This document shows positions 1-11,505 of a stretch of 64,000 nt of DNA, piece after piece; within the stretch, counting starts at the first letter, position 1, and each line of letters opens with the position of its first letter. Made by a program: the position numbers and the translations under genes. Below the pieces are notes generated by a model. The model saw only the letters and a list, made by a program, of their open reading frames with translations. It did no database searches and was not told the origin of the DNA. Location: assembly GCA_032718475.1 (NCBI GenBank), contig JAUCBJ010008412.1, positions 1-64,000 on the forward strand. Direction: 5' to 3'. Source of the DNA: Nemertoderma westbladi (taxonomy: Eukaryota; Xenacoelomorpha; Nemertodermatida; Nemertodermatidae).

Positions 1-1441
1 ATGAAAATCAGCTCGAGGAGAAGCATATCGAAATGGACGAGACACCGACCGTAAACCCAAACCTTCTAATGCAATCATATTGCACCCTTCACCCAGGAGT
101 TATGGCCCTCCTAGTAAAGTGGCTCCCCCCAAAGAGAAAAAGACTCTGGCTAACTTTAAAAAACTGTGTAAACGCCGTCCGCGCAAGAAAGACTAACTGT
201 TTAGAGTATTTATGTATATTAGAAATTGTGATTTTGTATATTTTATAGACTTAAATCCCATTTTCTGGGAGCGGTGTAAAAGCTTTTGTGGGATAACTGA
301 TTCGTTTGCCTTGTTAACCAGTTCCCCCCCAGGCGCTGAATACTCTAAAAAGGGATCTATAACTCGAATAGCGCAAGCTACCGGCTGATTGGCTGATTCG
401 CTGTGCGAAGGGATCTGGGCTACGTTTGATTGTCCAACCAGCTTGGGAAAGTATCTGCCAATAGGATTTGAGTTGATTTTGATTTCGACCTATCACAGAT
501 CTACTGAACTGAATTTTCCTATCTGTATGCTCTTTCTCTGTGTTGGGTGGAAGCCTTTGTAAATAAGGTTATTCTTATCAGTTTTCAGTGTTGTTGGTCT
601 TTCTTTCCTAAGCCAGGAGAGAACGGCTTGGAAATATTTTGTGCCTTTCTGTTTTTAGTCGAACACTAGTAGGCTTAATTATAAGGACATATATCCGTTA
701 TCAAACCAAAACATAACAAATTGGTTATCCATCCAAACCAAACAATCAAACAACCTGTGCATACTTTATATTGTTATACTGCTATTTACTGTCAGTTCTT
801 CATAATATGGTTGATGAATTATTATATTTGGAATAACGATAAATAACCCCGAAACCCAATATTCTTGATATACCGAAGGTAAGAGAGAAAGGTTACATAT
901 AACGATTGTGACTTATGTTAAAGTGGTTTGAAGTGAATCTAATGTTATTTGATAGACCCTACATGAGTCAGTCCGTGTTCCTTTTATATATAACTAAAAT
1001 CAGTGAAGATCGGCAGATCAGTGTGCAGTATTGTGCAGCATTGTGTATGAATGAGACTGATAACGAAGCATTTCCTAAAGAATGCGCCATATATGTGAAT
1101 TATAACTAAGCCATATCGTTGTGAGTAGTTTAAGTCATAACTCTGTTTGTATAGATAAAGCGCCACGTCCTAAAGGAACTGTTAATATTCCCCGAAGGTG
1201 AATAATATTGTCAGAGATTATATAATACTGTCAGTCGAATAATACATTAGGCTTACATAGCAATAAGATTAAGCCGTCGAACCCAATCTCCCGGGTATAT
1301 CCAGCGGGTGAATGATCGCGCACAGATTGGTTTCGACTAGTGTAGTGAATTAAATACTTGTCATAGACTAAAAGTGATTTATTATCTAGAAGACATTCTA
1401 ATTTGGCGGGTTAAACTGCCAAAGGTCTGAAAGCGCGAACA
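1..1441. other. Unassigned flank, possible LTR-element 3' end
   Basis: No convincing gene. The frame open from about position 5 to a stop at 194-196 ends in a lysine/arginine-rich tail (ending RRPRKKD), as the C-termini of gypsy-type polyproteins often do. It is followed by a purine-rich stretch (TGGGAGCGG, 266-274) and TGT at 275, where an LTR could begin. A TTTGGCGGG word near 1402-1410 resembles a retroelement primer-binding site, which would make 275-1400 a long LTR. No second copy is present in the window to confirm this, so it is only a suggestion. The rest is AT-rich DNA without signals I recognise. Confidence 0.2.
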
Positions 1442-3409
1442 GGAGGTCCGGCCACTAGAGGCCAGTGGAATTACCGGACACAATCGGCCACACAGGCGTC
1501 AGTTATCTCCTGACCGGCTGCCTGTCTCACCCCCTAGTGGAGAGAGAGAAGCCAACAATTCTTTGAGTCCCTTTCCTGATGACCTTTCTGGCCCAAACCC
1601 TGGGTCACCAGGGAGGCCAGATTGTGAGGGGGAGAGGGATTCTGGTGTTGGAGGCTACTCTCATGTTCCACCCTGACCAACAAACCATTGGTGAATCTGA
1701 GGCAAGTCACTAGACTAGCCTCAGTAAACACCCTAACACACTAATTGTGTGCTACTCTCCAACTAGTGTTGCCCCTGTAGAGGAGGTGGAAAAATTCTAC
1801 CACAATCTACAAGCAGCTACTGATGGAGTGTATCAGCATGCATTCTTAACATTCCTGGGAGACTTTAATGCAAGTCTGCATCAATCACCTGCATCGCCCT
1901 GGGTCTAAGGCAAGAGTGTCAACCGAAATTCCGTCCATCTTCAGGATTTTATCTCTGGAAATGGATTGTTTTTGGCTGAAACCCAGTTCAAGAAGCGAAC
2001 TGGAAAGCTATGGACTCATAGTGGACCCAGTGGTCACAAGTCCCAGATAGACAATATTCTGTTTCGTAGGAAGTACAGGAGCTCTATACAAGACTGTAAT
2101 GCATTTACACTTTGACCCTTCTCCAGTGATCACCGCCTTATTGTGGCCAAGGTAAGACTTAGTCTGCGTGCTAGCAGAACAACGAAATCTGCCTTGCCGC
2201 AGCATGACTGGTCCTCTCTGTTGTAACAGCCAAGTGTGAGATCCAGCTTCACACTACAGCTGAGCAACATGTATGAGGTTCTTGCCTCTGAGGCGGCAGA
2301 TCACTGTGAGGGCTATACTGCCTTCACAGAAGCAGTTAAGTTAGCAGCTGCAGAAACAGTTCCTATATACCCTCGAAACAGGAAAAGGGCCCCCTGGACT
2401 GACAACAAAATCCAGAAGTGCCGAAATGACCTATATAAGGTGCAGAAAGAGTCCCGACTCAAACAGACTACAGAGGTCAAGAATGCAGTTAAGGCTGCAT
2501 CTAGGTCCCTGAACAGGCAGTACTCTGTTAATCTACAGGAGCTAATAAACCAACAGGTTGATGCCATCAATGATGCTGACGACAGCAGGCAATCATCCCA
2601 GGCATGGAAATCGATCAACTTGCTTACTGGGCGGAAAAGCCAACCAACCACCAAGGTTAAGGCTGAATCACCAGCCAATCGCCTCAATGGTTGGAAGGCC
2701 CACTTTGAAAAGCTCCTCAATAATAACAGGGTATTGCCTGATAACTTTATAGAAGTAAAAGTGTCTGAGTCTGTGCTCCCAGATATTCCAATTGGCGATA
2801 TCTCCTTTGCAGAAGTGAAGGCTGCTGCAAAGAGCATTAAGACCAATCGTGCCAGTGGAGTAGATGGTGTTCCCCCTGAGGTCTTTAAAATACCTGACTG
2901 TTTAAAGCTCATCTATCCCATCATAGTAGACATGTACCGAACAACAAGAGTCCCACAAGAAATGAAAACAAATAAGTTGGTGCCAGTTCCGAAGAAGGGC
3001 AACCTAACACTCTATGGTTCTTTTCGGGGAATCTCATTGATCTCGATTGCTGCAAAGCTATACAATAGAATTCTATTAAATCGCATCAGGGATCCCCTTG
3101 AGAGACTGCTCCATGGAAATCAGAATGGGTTCCGTAAAGGTCGTGGGACCATGGAACCCATTTTGGCACTTAGAAGGATAATTGAAGAGTTATCAAAAAA
3201 GAAAGACAGGCATCTGGCTGTTATCTTTGTTGACTTCTTCAAAGCCTTTGATTCAGTCTCCCTCTCACGTATGTTCAGCATACTTTCATTATATGGGATT
3301 CCTGATGAAATTATCGCAGCAATCAGATCAGTATACGATGGTTCGACAACATTTGTGTCTACTGTTGGTTGATGGTGAAACAGAACCATTTGAAGTGTTA
3401 TGGGGCGTC
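1442..3409 (+). pseudogene. RTE-A copy 1, truncated LINE (EN-RT)
   Basis: Decayed copy of the RTE-like non-LTR retrotransposon that is full length at 24351-28094. It starts abruptly at about 1442 at the point equal to about 24850 of the full copy, lacks about 300 bp (the equivalent of about 25152-25450) at 1740, and stops in the RT domain at 3409. It encodes the C-terminal half of the APE-type endonuclease, with GDFNA intact near 1860 (mutated in the full-length copy), the linker, and RT fingers/palm up to the FFKAFDS catalytic block. In-frame stops near 1905 and 2224 make it non-functional. The open part 2236-3372 covers the linker and the RT start. LINE-F's 3' tail abuts the truncated end. 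Confidence 0.85.
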
Positions 3410-4224
3410 TTGGAAGTGCAAATAATAATAAAAAGCTTTGTATGATCAATATAACTAATTAAATCTTCCTATTCAAGGATACCTAGTACTTTATGTATAA
3501 ATTCTATCACTACGGGGTTATCAGTTAGATCATTCAAGTACTTAATACTGGGGAATTGCTGGTGGACCTGTGCGGTACTAGCACATCATTCAGCTATGTG
3601 TTCTTCATCTTGCGGTTCACCACATACGCAAATCCGATCACTGTTGGCTGATCGGGATCTACCTCTTTCAACCAGCAAGCTAGTCGACGTTAATTGGAAA
3701 TGCGTCCAAGAGACCCTAGCAGGTTCCTGGGTCGGCTGATTGGTATTAGTACAGTATTAATAGCACCAATAACGGTTCTGGAATATATTGCTGGAGTAGA
3801 TAATTCAGGATTTATTTTTTTTATAAATAACCATGCGAGTTGAATTGGATCACCCTATATGCTCTTTAATCTCATCAAAACTGCGTCTGACGAATGATTG
3901 ATTGCTCGCAATCAATTCACTAATTTTCCTCCACATAGGTGTTCTTGTCTCTATGCATAAGGGGCTTGCTTGCATTAACAGTTCGTGCTTCTCTGGTTGA
4001 GACATAATTGACTTAATAAATACCCTTTGCCTTTCACGAATAAACGCTTGTGGGTTTGGCTGTCCCGCCTCTATGTATAGAATATCTCTACAAGTCTGCT
4101 TTCGAATGCCAAGAGCCATGCATAACATGCTATTATACACAGCAAATAGCTTCACTGGGGTTCCGGTAATCCACGTCTCGCACCCGTAATACACAGTGGA
4201 TATCACTGCAGGGCGAAAGACATA
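3410..4224 (-). pseudogene. LINE-F C-terminal fragment
   Basis: 3' part of a minus-strand non-LTR retrotransposon. The open stretch 4227-3850 begins just before YYGCETW, the conserved block after the RT thumb, and continues through a linker. A degraded continuation to about 3430 shows a CxCG...EH zinc-finger-like motif typical of LINE C-termini. The 3' end is an (AAT)n-type tail at 3410-3432, which appears on the plus strand as AATAATAATAAAA. Its upstream part lies at 9394-9650, separated by the insertion 4225-9402. It resembles LINE-B (29256-31650) in layout: YLGA block, YGCE block, same tail type. It is broken by frameshifts. Confidence 0.7.
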
Positions 4225-4228
4225 CAAC

Positions 4229-6286
4229 TGTTTTTAGAAGTACTAAAGTGCTAACAAACAGCAGTCCTGCAATGGTAAAGTGCTAACTGTTTTAAAGTGC
4301 TAACCTAAAGTGCTAACACTCCCTGAAAAAAATTTGTTAAGACAAGTTGACTACAATTCCAGGTTCCGATTGGCTCATTTCGAAGTGTTAGCAGTTTGAC
4401 CCCTTTGCAAGCACAAATTAAAAACGTCAAATAGCAACAAATTTTAACAACTGCCCCCTAGCGACCAGATTCAGAATTATTGAAAAAGGTAAAGTGCTAA
4501 CTGTTAGCACTATAGAGTTTCTCCATAAGACATATTCTAAATGTTAGCTCTTTAAGGCAAATTTTGTTGTATAATTATTGCATAGCAAGCCAGACCAGAT
4601 GTTAGCGTTTTATAACTAAAATTGAAATAAATTGATTATTAATCAAGCCGAGATCACAAGAGGAGATTATGAGTTTCTGAAATGAATAATACCGGCCAAC
4701 AGAAAGCATAAAGTGCTTACATTAGGCCTATTCAATTCATATATTAAACGTCTATGTCTTTGCAACTAGTTCATAGATTTCTTAAAAGCATTCAATAATA
4801 TGGCACATAATCACAACCACTAATTAATTTATTCTCATAATTATATATTATTCTAAATCCTTAATGCTTGAAATAAGTTTCCTTTTCCAGAAAATAGAGG
4901 GGTCATTCTGTATGTCAAATTTCGTGCAATCTCAAATTAATTTTGTACATATACTGCTATAACGTAAATTGCTACAAGCATTTTGAAAATGTGTCACCAA
5001 TTTCTTACCCATTATTGCACACTGCTGCTATTCTTGGTCTTTTCGAGGTCAAAACTTTAAACCTCTGTAAATACATACATAAAACCAATAAGCCATGTCC
5101 CGGAATGCAGTGTATTTAATTCAATGACAGGGTATTGCCCGATAACTTTATAGAAGTAACAGTGTCTGAGTCTGTACTCCCAAATATTCCCATTGACGAT
5201 ATCTCCTTTGCAGAAGTGAAGGCTGCTGCAAAGAGCATTAAGACCAATCGTGCCAGTAGTGGAGTAGATGGTGTCCCCCTGAGGTCTTTAAAATACCTGA
5301 GTGTTTAAAGCTTATCTAGATCCCATTGATCCCTCTGGATCCCATTGAGAGACTGCTCCTTGGAAATCAGAATGGGTTCCTTAAAGTTCGTGAGACCATG
5401 GAGCCCATTTTGGTACTTAGAAGGAAAATTGAAGAGATTGATCAAAAAAGAAAGACAGGCATCTGGCTGTTATCTTTGTTGACTTATTCAAGGCCTTTTA
5501 TTCAGTCTCTCGCTCACGTTATGTTCAGCATACTTTCATTATATGGGATTCCTGATGAAATTATTGCAGCAATCAGATTAGTATACGATGGTTCGACAAC
5601 ATTTGTGTCTACTGCTGACGGTGACACAGAACCACTTTAAGTGTTATGGGGCGTCCTCCAGGGAGACACACTTGCGCCATTCTTGTTCATAATTATGGTT
5701 GACTATAAGCATGTCACTAGATCATCATAATGATGATGGGGGTGATGATAACTCCACCTACTGGCTCCAGAAGTGCCTAACTGATCTAACTGCCAAGTAC
5801 CTAACTGATCTAGACTTTGCAGATGACTTAGGAGTACTCTCAGAATCACTAGAGGGAGCCCAACGGCTCCTCAGCTCATTAGAACATGCTGCTTCTAGTG
5901 TTGGTCTTTTTATTAACTCCAAAAATGACCAAAATTTTGACAGTTAACTATGAAAGTCATCAGAAAGTCTCTGACCGGATGAGCATAAGCTCAAAGGATG
6001 GTATGCTTGAGCATGTGGACGACTTCTGTCACCAGGATTCATGGATCCAGAGGTCAGGCGAGACCTTCGAATACACAAGGGAAAGGCATGGGCAGCCTTG
6101 AATAGGCTTTCCAGGATTTGGAAGTCACATAGAATTAATCGGAATCTTAAGGTCCGGTTATTTAGAGCAGCAGTAGTTCCAGTACTCCTCTATGGGAGTC
6201 CATGCTGGGCTCTAACTGCAGAGGATACCAAATCTCTGGATGGCACATTCACAAGAATGCTACGCCGGGTTCACTGTGTCAAGTAC
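4229..6286. repeat. Tandem duplication, unit 1 (2.06 kb)
   Basis: First unit of a direct tandem duplication: AAAGTGCTAAC-rich DNA (4229-5128) plus an RTE-A fragment (5129-6286). Unit 2 starts at 6287, an offset of 2057-2058 bp. The units share degenerate features absent from other RTE-A copies, such as an added AGT in the conserved CCAGTGGAGTAG stretch and the same deletion near 5315/7373. The duplication therefore happened after the RTE-A insert had decayed. The breakpoint lies at a shared ACTG, suggesting short-homology-mediated duplication. Confidence 0.9.
5129..6286 (+). pseudogene. RTE-A copy 2, internal RT fragment
   Basis: RT-domain fragment of RTE-A, corresponding to about 26437-27748 of the full-length copy, with an internal deletion near 5315 and several frameshifts. 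Readable blocks are the GNQNGF region (5355), GIPDEIIAAI (5540), FADDLGVLSES (5815), then the thumb and C-terminal YGSPCWALT region (6190). It ends abruptly at the duplication breakpoint within the cysteine/histidine-poor C-terminal part. Non-functional. Confidence 0.85.
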
Positions 6287-8328
6287 TGTTTTTAGAAGTA
6301 CTAAAGTGCTAACAAACAGCAGTCCTGCAATGGTAAAGTGCTAACTGTTTTAAAGTGCTAACCTAAAGTGCTAACACTCCCTGAAAAAAATTTGTTGAGA
6401 CAAGTTGACTACAATTCCAGGTTCCGATTGGCTCATTTCGAAGTGTTAGCAGTTTGACCCCTTTGCAAGCACAAATTAAAAACGTCAAATAGCAACAAAT
6501 TTTAACAACTGCCCCCTAGCGACCAGATTCAGAATTATTGAAAAAGGTAAAGTGCTAACTGTTAGCACTATAGAGTTTCTCCATAAGACATATTCTAAAT
6601 GTTAGCTCTTTAAGGCTAATTTTGTTGTATAATTATTGCATAGCAAGCCAGACCAGATGTTAGCGTTTTATAACTAAAATTGAAATAAATTGATTATTAA
6701 TCAAGCCGAGATCACAAGAGGAGATTATGAGTTTCTGAAATGAATAATACCGGCCAACAGAAAGCATAAAGTGCTAACATTAGGCCTATTCAATTCATAT
6801 ATTAAACGTCTATGTCTTTGCAACTAATTCAATTTCTTAAAAGCATTCAATAATATGGCACATAATCAACAACCATTAATTAATTTATTCTCATAATTAT
6901 ATATTATTCTAAATCCTTAATCCTTGCAATAAGTTTCCTTTTCCAGAAAATAGAGAGGTCATTCTGTATGTCAAATTTCGTGCAATCTCAAATTTTAATT
7001 TTTACATATACTGCTATAACGTAAATTGCTACAAGTATTTTGAAAATGTGTCACCAATTTCTTACCCATTATTGCACACCGCTGCTATTCTTGGTCTTTT
7101 CGAGGTCAAAACTTTAAACCTCTCTAAATACATACATAAAACCAATAAGCCATGTCCCGGAATGCAGTGTATTTAATTCAATGACAGGGTATCGCCTGAT
7201 AACTTTAAAGAAGTAAAAGTGTTCTGAGTCTGTACTCCCAGATATTCCCATTGGCGATATCTCCTTTGCAGAAGTGAAGGCTGCTGCAAAGAGCATTAAG
7301 ACCAATCGTGCCAGTAGTGGAGTAGATGGTGTTCCCCCTGAGGTCTTTAAAATACCTGAGTGTTTAAAGCTTATCTAGATCCCATTGATCCCTCTGGATC
7401 CCATTGAGAGACTGCTCCTTGGAAATCAGAATGGGTTCCTTAAAGGTCGTGAGACCATGGAGCCCATTTTGATACTTAGAAGGATAATTGAAGAGATTGA
7501 TCAAAAAAGAAAGACAGGCATCTGGCTGTTATGTTTGTTGACTTATTCAAGGCCTTTTATTCAGTCTCTCGCTCACGTATGTTCAGCATACTTTCATTAT
7601 ATGGGATTCCTGATGAAATTATTGCAGCAATCAGATCAGTATACGATGGTTCGACAACATTTGTGTCTACTGCTGACGGTGACACAGAACCAATTTAAGT
7701 GTTATGGGGCGTCCTCCAGGGAGACACACTTGCGCCATTCTTGTTCATAATTATGGTTGACTATAAGCATGTCACTAGATCATCATAATGATGATGGGGG
7801 TGATGATAACTCCACCTACTGGCTCCAGAAGACGAGGAAATCCTGCCAAGTACCTAACTGATCTAGACTTTGCTGATGACTTAGGAGTACTCTCAGAATC
7901 ACCAACGGCTCCTCAGCTCATTATAACATGCTGCTTCTAGTGTTGGTCTTTTTATTAACTCCAAAAATGACCAAAATTTTGACAGTTAACTTTGAAAGTC
8001 CTCAGCAAGTCTCTGACCGGATGAGCATAAGCTCAAAGGATGGTATGCTTGAGCATGTGTACGACTTCTGTCACCAGGGTTCATGGATCCGGAGGTCAGG
8101 CGAGACCTTCGAATACGCAAGGGAAAGGCATGGGCAGCCTTGAATAGGCTTTCCAGGATTTGGAAGTCACATAGAATTAATCGGAATCTTAAGGTACGAT
8201 TATTTAGAGCAGCAGTAGTTCCAGTACTCCTCTATGGGAGTCCATGCTGGGCTCTAACTGCAGAGGATACCAAATCTCTGGATGGCACATTCACAAGAAT
8301 GCTACGCCGGGTTCACTGTGTCAAGTAC
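6287..8328. repeat. Tandem duplication, unit 2
   Basis: Second unit of the tandem duplication, about 2042 bp. It is slightly shorter because of small deletions, for example 11 bp at about 7900 in the stretch after FADDLGVLSES. It is composed of the motif-rich segment (6287-7186) and an RTE-A fragment that continues past the unit end to 8640. Identity to unit 1 is visibly very high along the whole length. Confidence 0.9.
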
Positions 8329-8640
8329 AATCCACACATCTCCAACCAGACACAATATAACATTGGAGGTGTCTCATTGGTTCCCCCAGGCTTGACACTA
8401 GAACAAACCCGCCTCCGCTTTGCAGGACATTGCTTTCGCCGTGTGGACCAGTCAGTGCATAATCTTGTTCTTTGGTAGCATCATGCAGTGAATAAGCATG
8501 GTGGACAGCCCATGACTTTCTAGAGACGCGTCTTAAAGGACACTGGCCTTGAAGAAGATTCGGATGATCTAGCAAATGTCATGGGTGATAGGGAGTTGTG
8601 GTGGCTCAATTTTGTCGTCAAGCCGGCACAGCATTCTATT
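7187..8640 (+). pseudogene. RTE-A copy 3, RT to C-terminus
   Basis: Same 5' truncation as copy 2, but runs on to the end of the RTE-A coding region (equivalent of 28056), losing similarity exactly at the stop region where TTTATTG-type short repeats follow (8637-8670). It contains the FADD catalytic block at about 7868, the YGSPCWALT block at 8235, and a C-terminal region at 8330-8620 that ends like the full-length copy. Frameshifts and stops are present (for example TAG at 8477). Either this is a variant RTE-A 3' end or the extreme 3' end has been replaced. Confidence 0.85.
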
Positions 8641-9393
8641 TATTGCGTTTATTGTGTTTATTGCTTTTTAATCAGCCTTAGATCACAATATAGATGACAA
8701 TGTGTTTCAGAAATAAATAATTCCAGTCAGCAGAAATCATATAGTGGTAACATACATCCATAAATACGAGCATTCATTGTCTTATATGCGCATTAAGGTT
8801 CTGATCCCCTTTGGTAGCCTGATAAATCAGCGATTGGAAATGCAGAAATGTATGTTCTATTGTTTAAAAAGGAGAACATTTTTTTAGGATTCTCTATTTT
8901 ATTTTGAAAATGAAAAATATAGAACGTTATAAAATATTTTAATTTAACATATTTTATATGTTTGAGAACATTTTCACAAATGAAATTAGCAAAAACTTGG
9001 TAGTATAAAATTTGGTGTGTACACCCCCCCACTCCCCAATGATTACATAATTAATATTATAATATATTCAATTTCCTTTCACATCCCAAAGAACGAATAA
9101 TGAGTTAGCATTTTATGATGCGTGGTGTCTTGAAATATTCAACACAAAAACACCTAATCATTATCTTCCAAGATATACAGATACCATCACTTCAAACTCC
9201 TAACTTTGCTAATATTACTATTGTTATTGGTGTTTTTAGTAAGTTAGCACTTTAGAACACTTGAGCCCTCTTGCGGGTGGTGCAGAATTGGTGTTGCTAA
9301 ATGTTGCTAAAGTCTGTTACTGAGTTAGCACATTGGTACTTTCAGAAATCACTGGTATGGTGTCACTTTACCAAGGAAATCCCGCGTTAGCAC
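8641..9393. other. Right end of the composite insertion
   Basis: No gene. 8665-8790 is a diverged second copy of the segment at 4640-4770 (matching words include GATCACA, ATGAATAATwCC and CAACAGAAAGCATA-like strings). 9104-9396 holds the inverted GTTAGCA motifs described for the insertion. A short poly-C run lies near 9025. Confidence 0.5.
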
Positions 9394-9650
9394 TTACAGA
9401 CTTATGTGGTGCGTGCACTTCAGCCAAACTGGAGCCAATGAATGTTTTGCCAGAAAGCCACCAAACTTCGAGCACTGCTTCAATTTCTCAGATAGCTGCG
9501 ATACATATACACTGTTTATAAAACCATCTTGTGTTATTGGTGCACCCAAATATGTGTAAACATCACAAGGTGTTTTCTGGCATATGACACTCAAAAATGT
9601 CGTATTATCCAACCAAATTAGATTTTTGCCGTTTGAAATTGTATGCTACT
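9394..9650 (-). pseudogene. LINE-F upstream fragment (YLGA block)
   Basis: Minus-strand fragment with the conserved YTYLGAPIT block that follows the RT palm in jockey/CR1/I-type LINEs, followed by a partial region up to LKCTHH. It continues collinearly into 4227-3410 on the other side of the inserted block. LINE-B shows the same order (VTYLGATIS, then VYGCESW). The RT catalytic region should lie upstream but is not recognisable past about 9650, so the element is 5' truncated. Confidence 0.65.
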
Positions 9651-10299
9651 TGTATTAAGAATCAATAAATAAAAAATAAGATCAGGGCATTAAAAACAAA
9701 TGAAAATGAAACAAAACATTTGACATTATGTGGATGGGTGTGCACCGAAATATATACACATAGAGGCGGCCGCCAAAGTTTATCTACTCAACCCAATTAA
9801 AGCACCAAATTTCTAACATTATAACCCCCCGTATAGCGTGAACCGAAAACAAAAGTTTATCTACTCAAGCCAAATTAAGCAAATTCGATTACTAACATTA
9901 TAACCCCGTATATATGTGAATAGTAGACAATAAATAATCTGAATTTAGGAACCCAACTGAATCTTATGGAAAATTACCAATAGCGAGTAATCTAGAATAA
10001 CCGAGCGTTTGTGGGTGTATTCAAACGCATGATTGTTCAGTAACATCGTTATGTACTCTGATTGAAACTTTTCTTTGAACCCAGATTCAGTCTGTGTTCT
10101 TACCCTCGACCCCTTTAAACAATGTTTCATGATATACTGAGATATTGTTAAAGTAGTGTTATTAAAGATATTGTTAAAGTAGTGTTATAGTGAGGGCAAG
10201 TCCTCTATCCAAGCACCAATTATTTTTATTTTTATTTATTTTTGTTTTTTTTATTTTTTTTATTTTATTTTTATTTTTAATATAGCCTCTAAAGTGCAC
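9651..10299. repeat. Non-coding gap with short direct repeats
   Basis: No gene. A direct repeat of about 68 bp occurs at 9776-9843 and 9853-9920 (both start AAGTTTATCTACTCAA). A 22-bp phrase containing ATTGTTAAAGTAGTGTTAT is repeated at 10144 and 10171. 10219-10283 is a T/A low-complexity tract. Confidence 0.7.
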
Positions 10300-11095
10300 T
10301 GAAACTGAACTATGTAATAAGCCAAGAGAGTATCTTGAGATATATACATGAGCTCCTGTATTTCTTATGAAACATAAGATGGTCTATCTGGGACTTATGG
10401 CCACTGCGTCCAGTATATGTCACAGCTTACCTGTTCTCTTCTTGAACTGGGTCACATCCAGCCGAATGCAATCTACTTCCAGAGATGAAGTCCTGAAGAT
10501 GGATTGAATTTCGGTTGACACAATCGCGCAGTCGACCCATGGCGATATTGAGGAGCGATGGAAAGAAGAATAGCATTAAAGTCACCAAGGAAAGATAAAA
10601 ATGCATGCTAATCCACTCCAACAGTAGCTGCTTGTAGATTGTGTTTTTGCTTGAGACATGAGGAAACACTATTTGGAGAATAGCACACAATCAGAACCAC
10701 CTTACGATACCTCTTAGGTAGTCTTCCAGGACATGAGAAGTTGCAACGAATGATGAGGTTGGTAATTTGGACTGTTTTGTGCAATGCTGCATGTGCAATT
10801 TGATTCATCAATAGACCATTTTCTCCATTACCACTGTGTTCTTCTGAGGCGAGGGCAAGTCAACTACCGACGCCATGTCCTTAATCAGTACCTTATCATT
10901 CTGCCCAGTAGTCTGCATTCGGTGATCTTGAACATCCGCAAAGACAAAGCTTGTTTGCCAGGACTCTCATATCGCCTTTGGGATCCCAAGTGTTAGGGTA
11001 TTAACTTAAGCTAGTCTAGCGACTTGTCCTGCGACTGCCAATGTCTGTAACAGCAGTAGAGGGTCATGGGAGTAGCCTCCGAGGCCAGAATCCCC
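10300..11095 (-). pseudogene. RTE-A-like copy 5, endonuclease region, old
   Basis: Minus-strand diverged copy of the 5' part of RTE-A (equivalent of about 25040-25810). Recognisable blocks in order on the minus strand: the start of the EN domain, LLMNQIAHAALHKT, IIRCNFSC, LIVCYSPNS, and VNRNSIHLQDFISG. Stops and frameshifts interrupt it. Many substitutions relative to the other copies suggest it is the oldest RTE-A-related copy here, or a sister subfamily. Confidence 0.8.
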
Positions 11096-11505
11096 ATCAC
11101 CCCCACAATATGGCTTCACTCGTTACACAGGGTTTGCCGAGTCAGTTCTTGGATAAAGGGGATCCTAATACGAGGCTAGTGTAGGATGCTCATATTAAGA
11201 GCTTCAATGCAGACTCGTTTATAGCCAGATGCATTGCACTAGCAGCAGAAGCAAACACCTGTACTCTGGCGTGGGGGCTAGGGATAATTCTTGTATTACA
11301 AAAATTAAAACATTTAAAAATGATTATAAGGTAATTTTAATACTTCTAAGTAGGGTTACATTTGCAGCGATTTCTGAGCACAAAATAATCGAAAAACTTT
11401 AATTTCCAACTAATTATTACAGTGTTTAATTCACTCTTAATGAAACATCACATATATTAATTTAATAAGTAAGAAAAAACACCATCACCAAGAGTCTACA
11501 AGGGA
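11096..11505. other. Non-coding gap
   Basis: No gene seen. 11100-11280 has moderate GC and may be an eroded extension of the RTE-A-like 5' region. 11290-11480 is AT-rich with no recognisable signal. Confidence 0.4.

Larger units (their letters stand above)
4225..9402. mobile_element. Composite insertion, motif-rich DNA-transposon-like
   Basis: Block that interrupts LINE-F; the two LINE-F halves outside it are collinear. Its left end carries five direct AAAGTGCTAAC words (4245, 4277, 4294, 4307, 4491) and an inverted one at 4503. Its right end carries inverted words (GTTAGCACTTT 9243, GTTAGCACATT 9324, GTTAGCACTTA 9386). Both ends are next to a TA (4223-4224; 9403-9404). Opposed subterminal motif arrays with TA flanks are what one expects of a non-autonomous cut-and-paste transposon. 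TIR similarity is short (CTGT plus AAGTGCTAAC). No transposase is visible. The interior has acquired RTE-A fragments and a tandem duplication. Element class unknown. Confidence 0.5.

Noticed and set aside
275-1405. Possible long LTR with TTTGGCGGG primer-binding site downstream
   Set aside because: Only one copy, uncertain ends, no clear polyprotein upstream; kept only as a note in the gap entry.
2313-2912. 199-codon minus-strand ORF opposite RTE-A (also at 26145-26714 and 55869-56534)
   Set aside because: Recurs only where the RTE-A RT frame lies on the other strand; antisense shadow.
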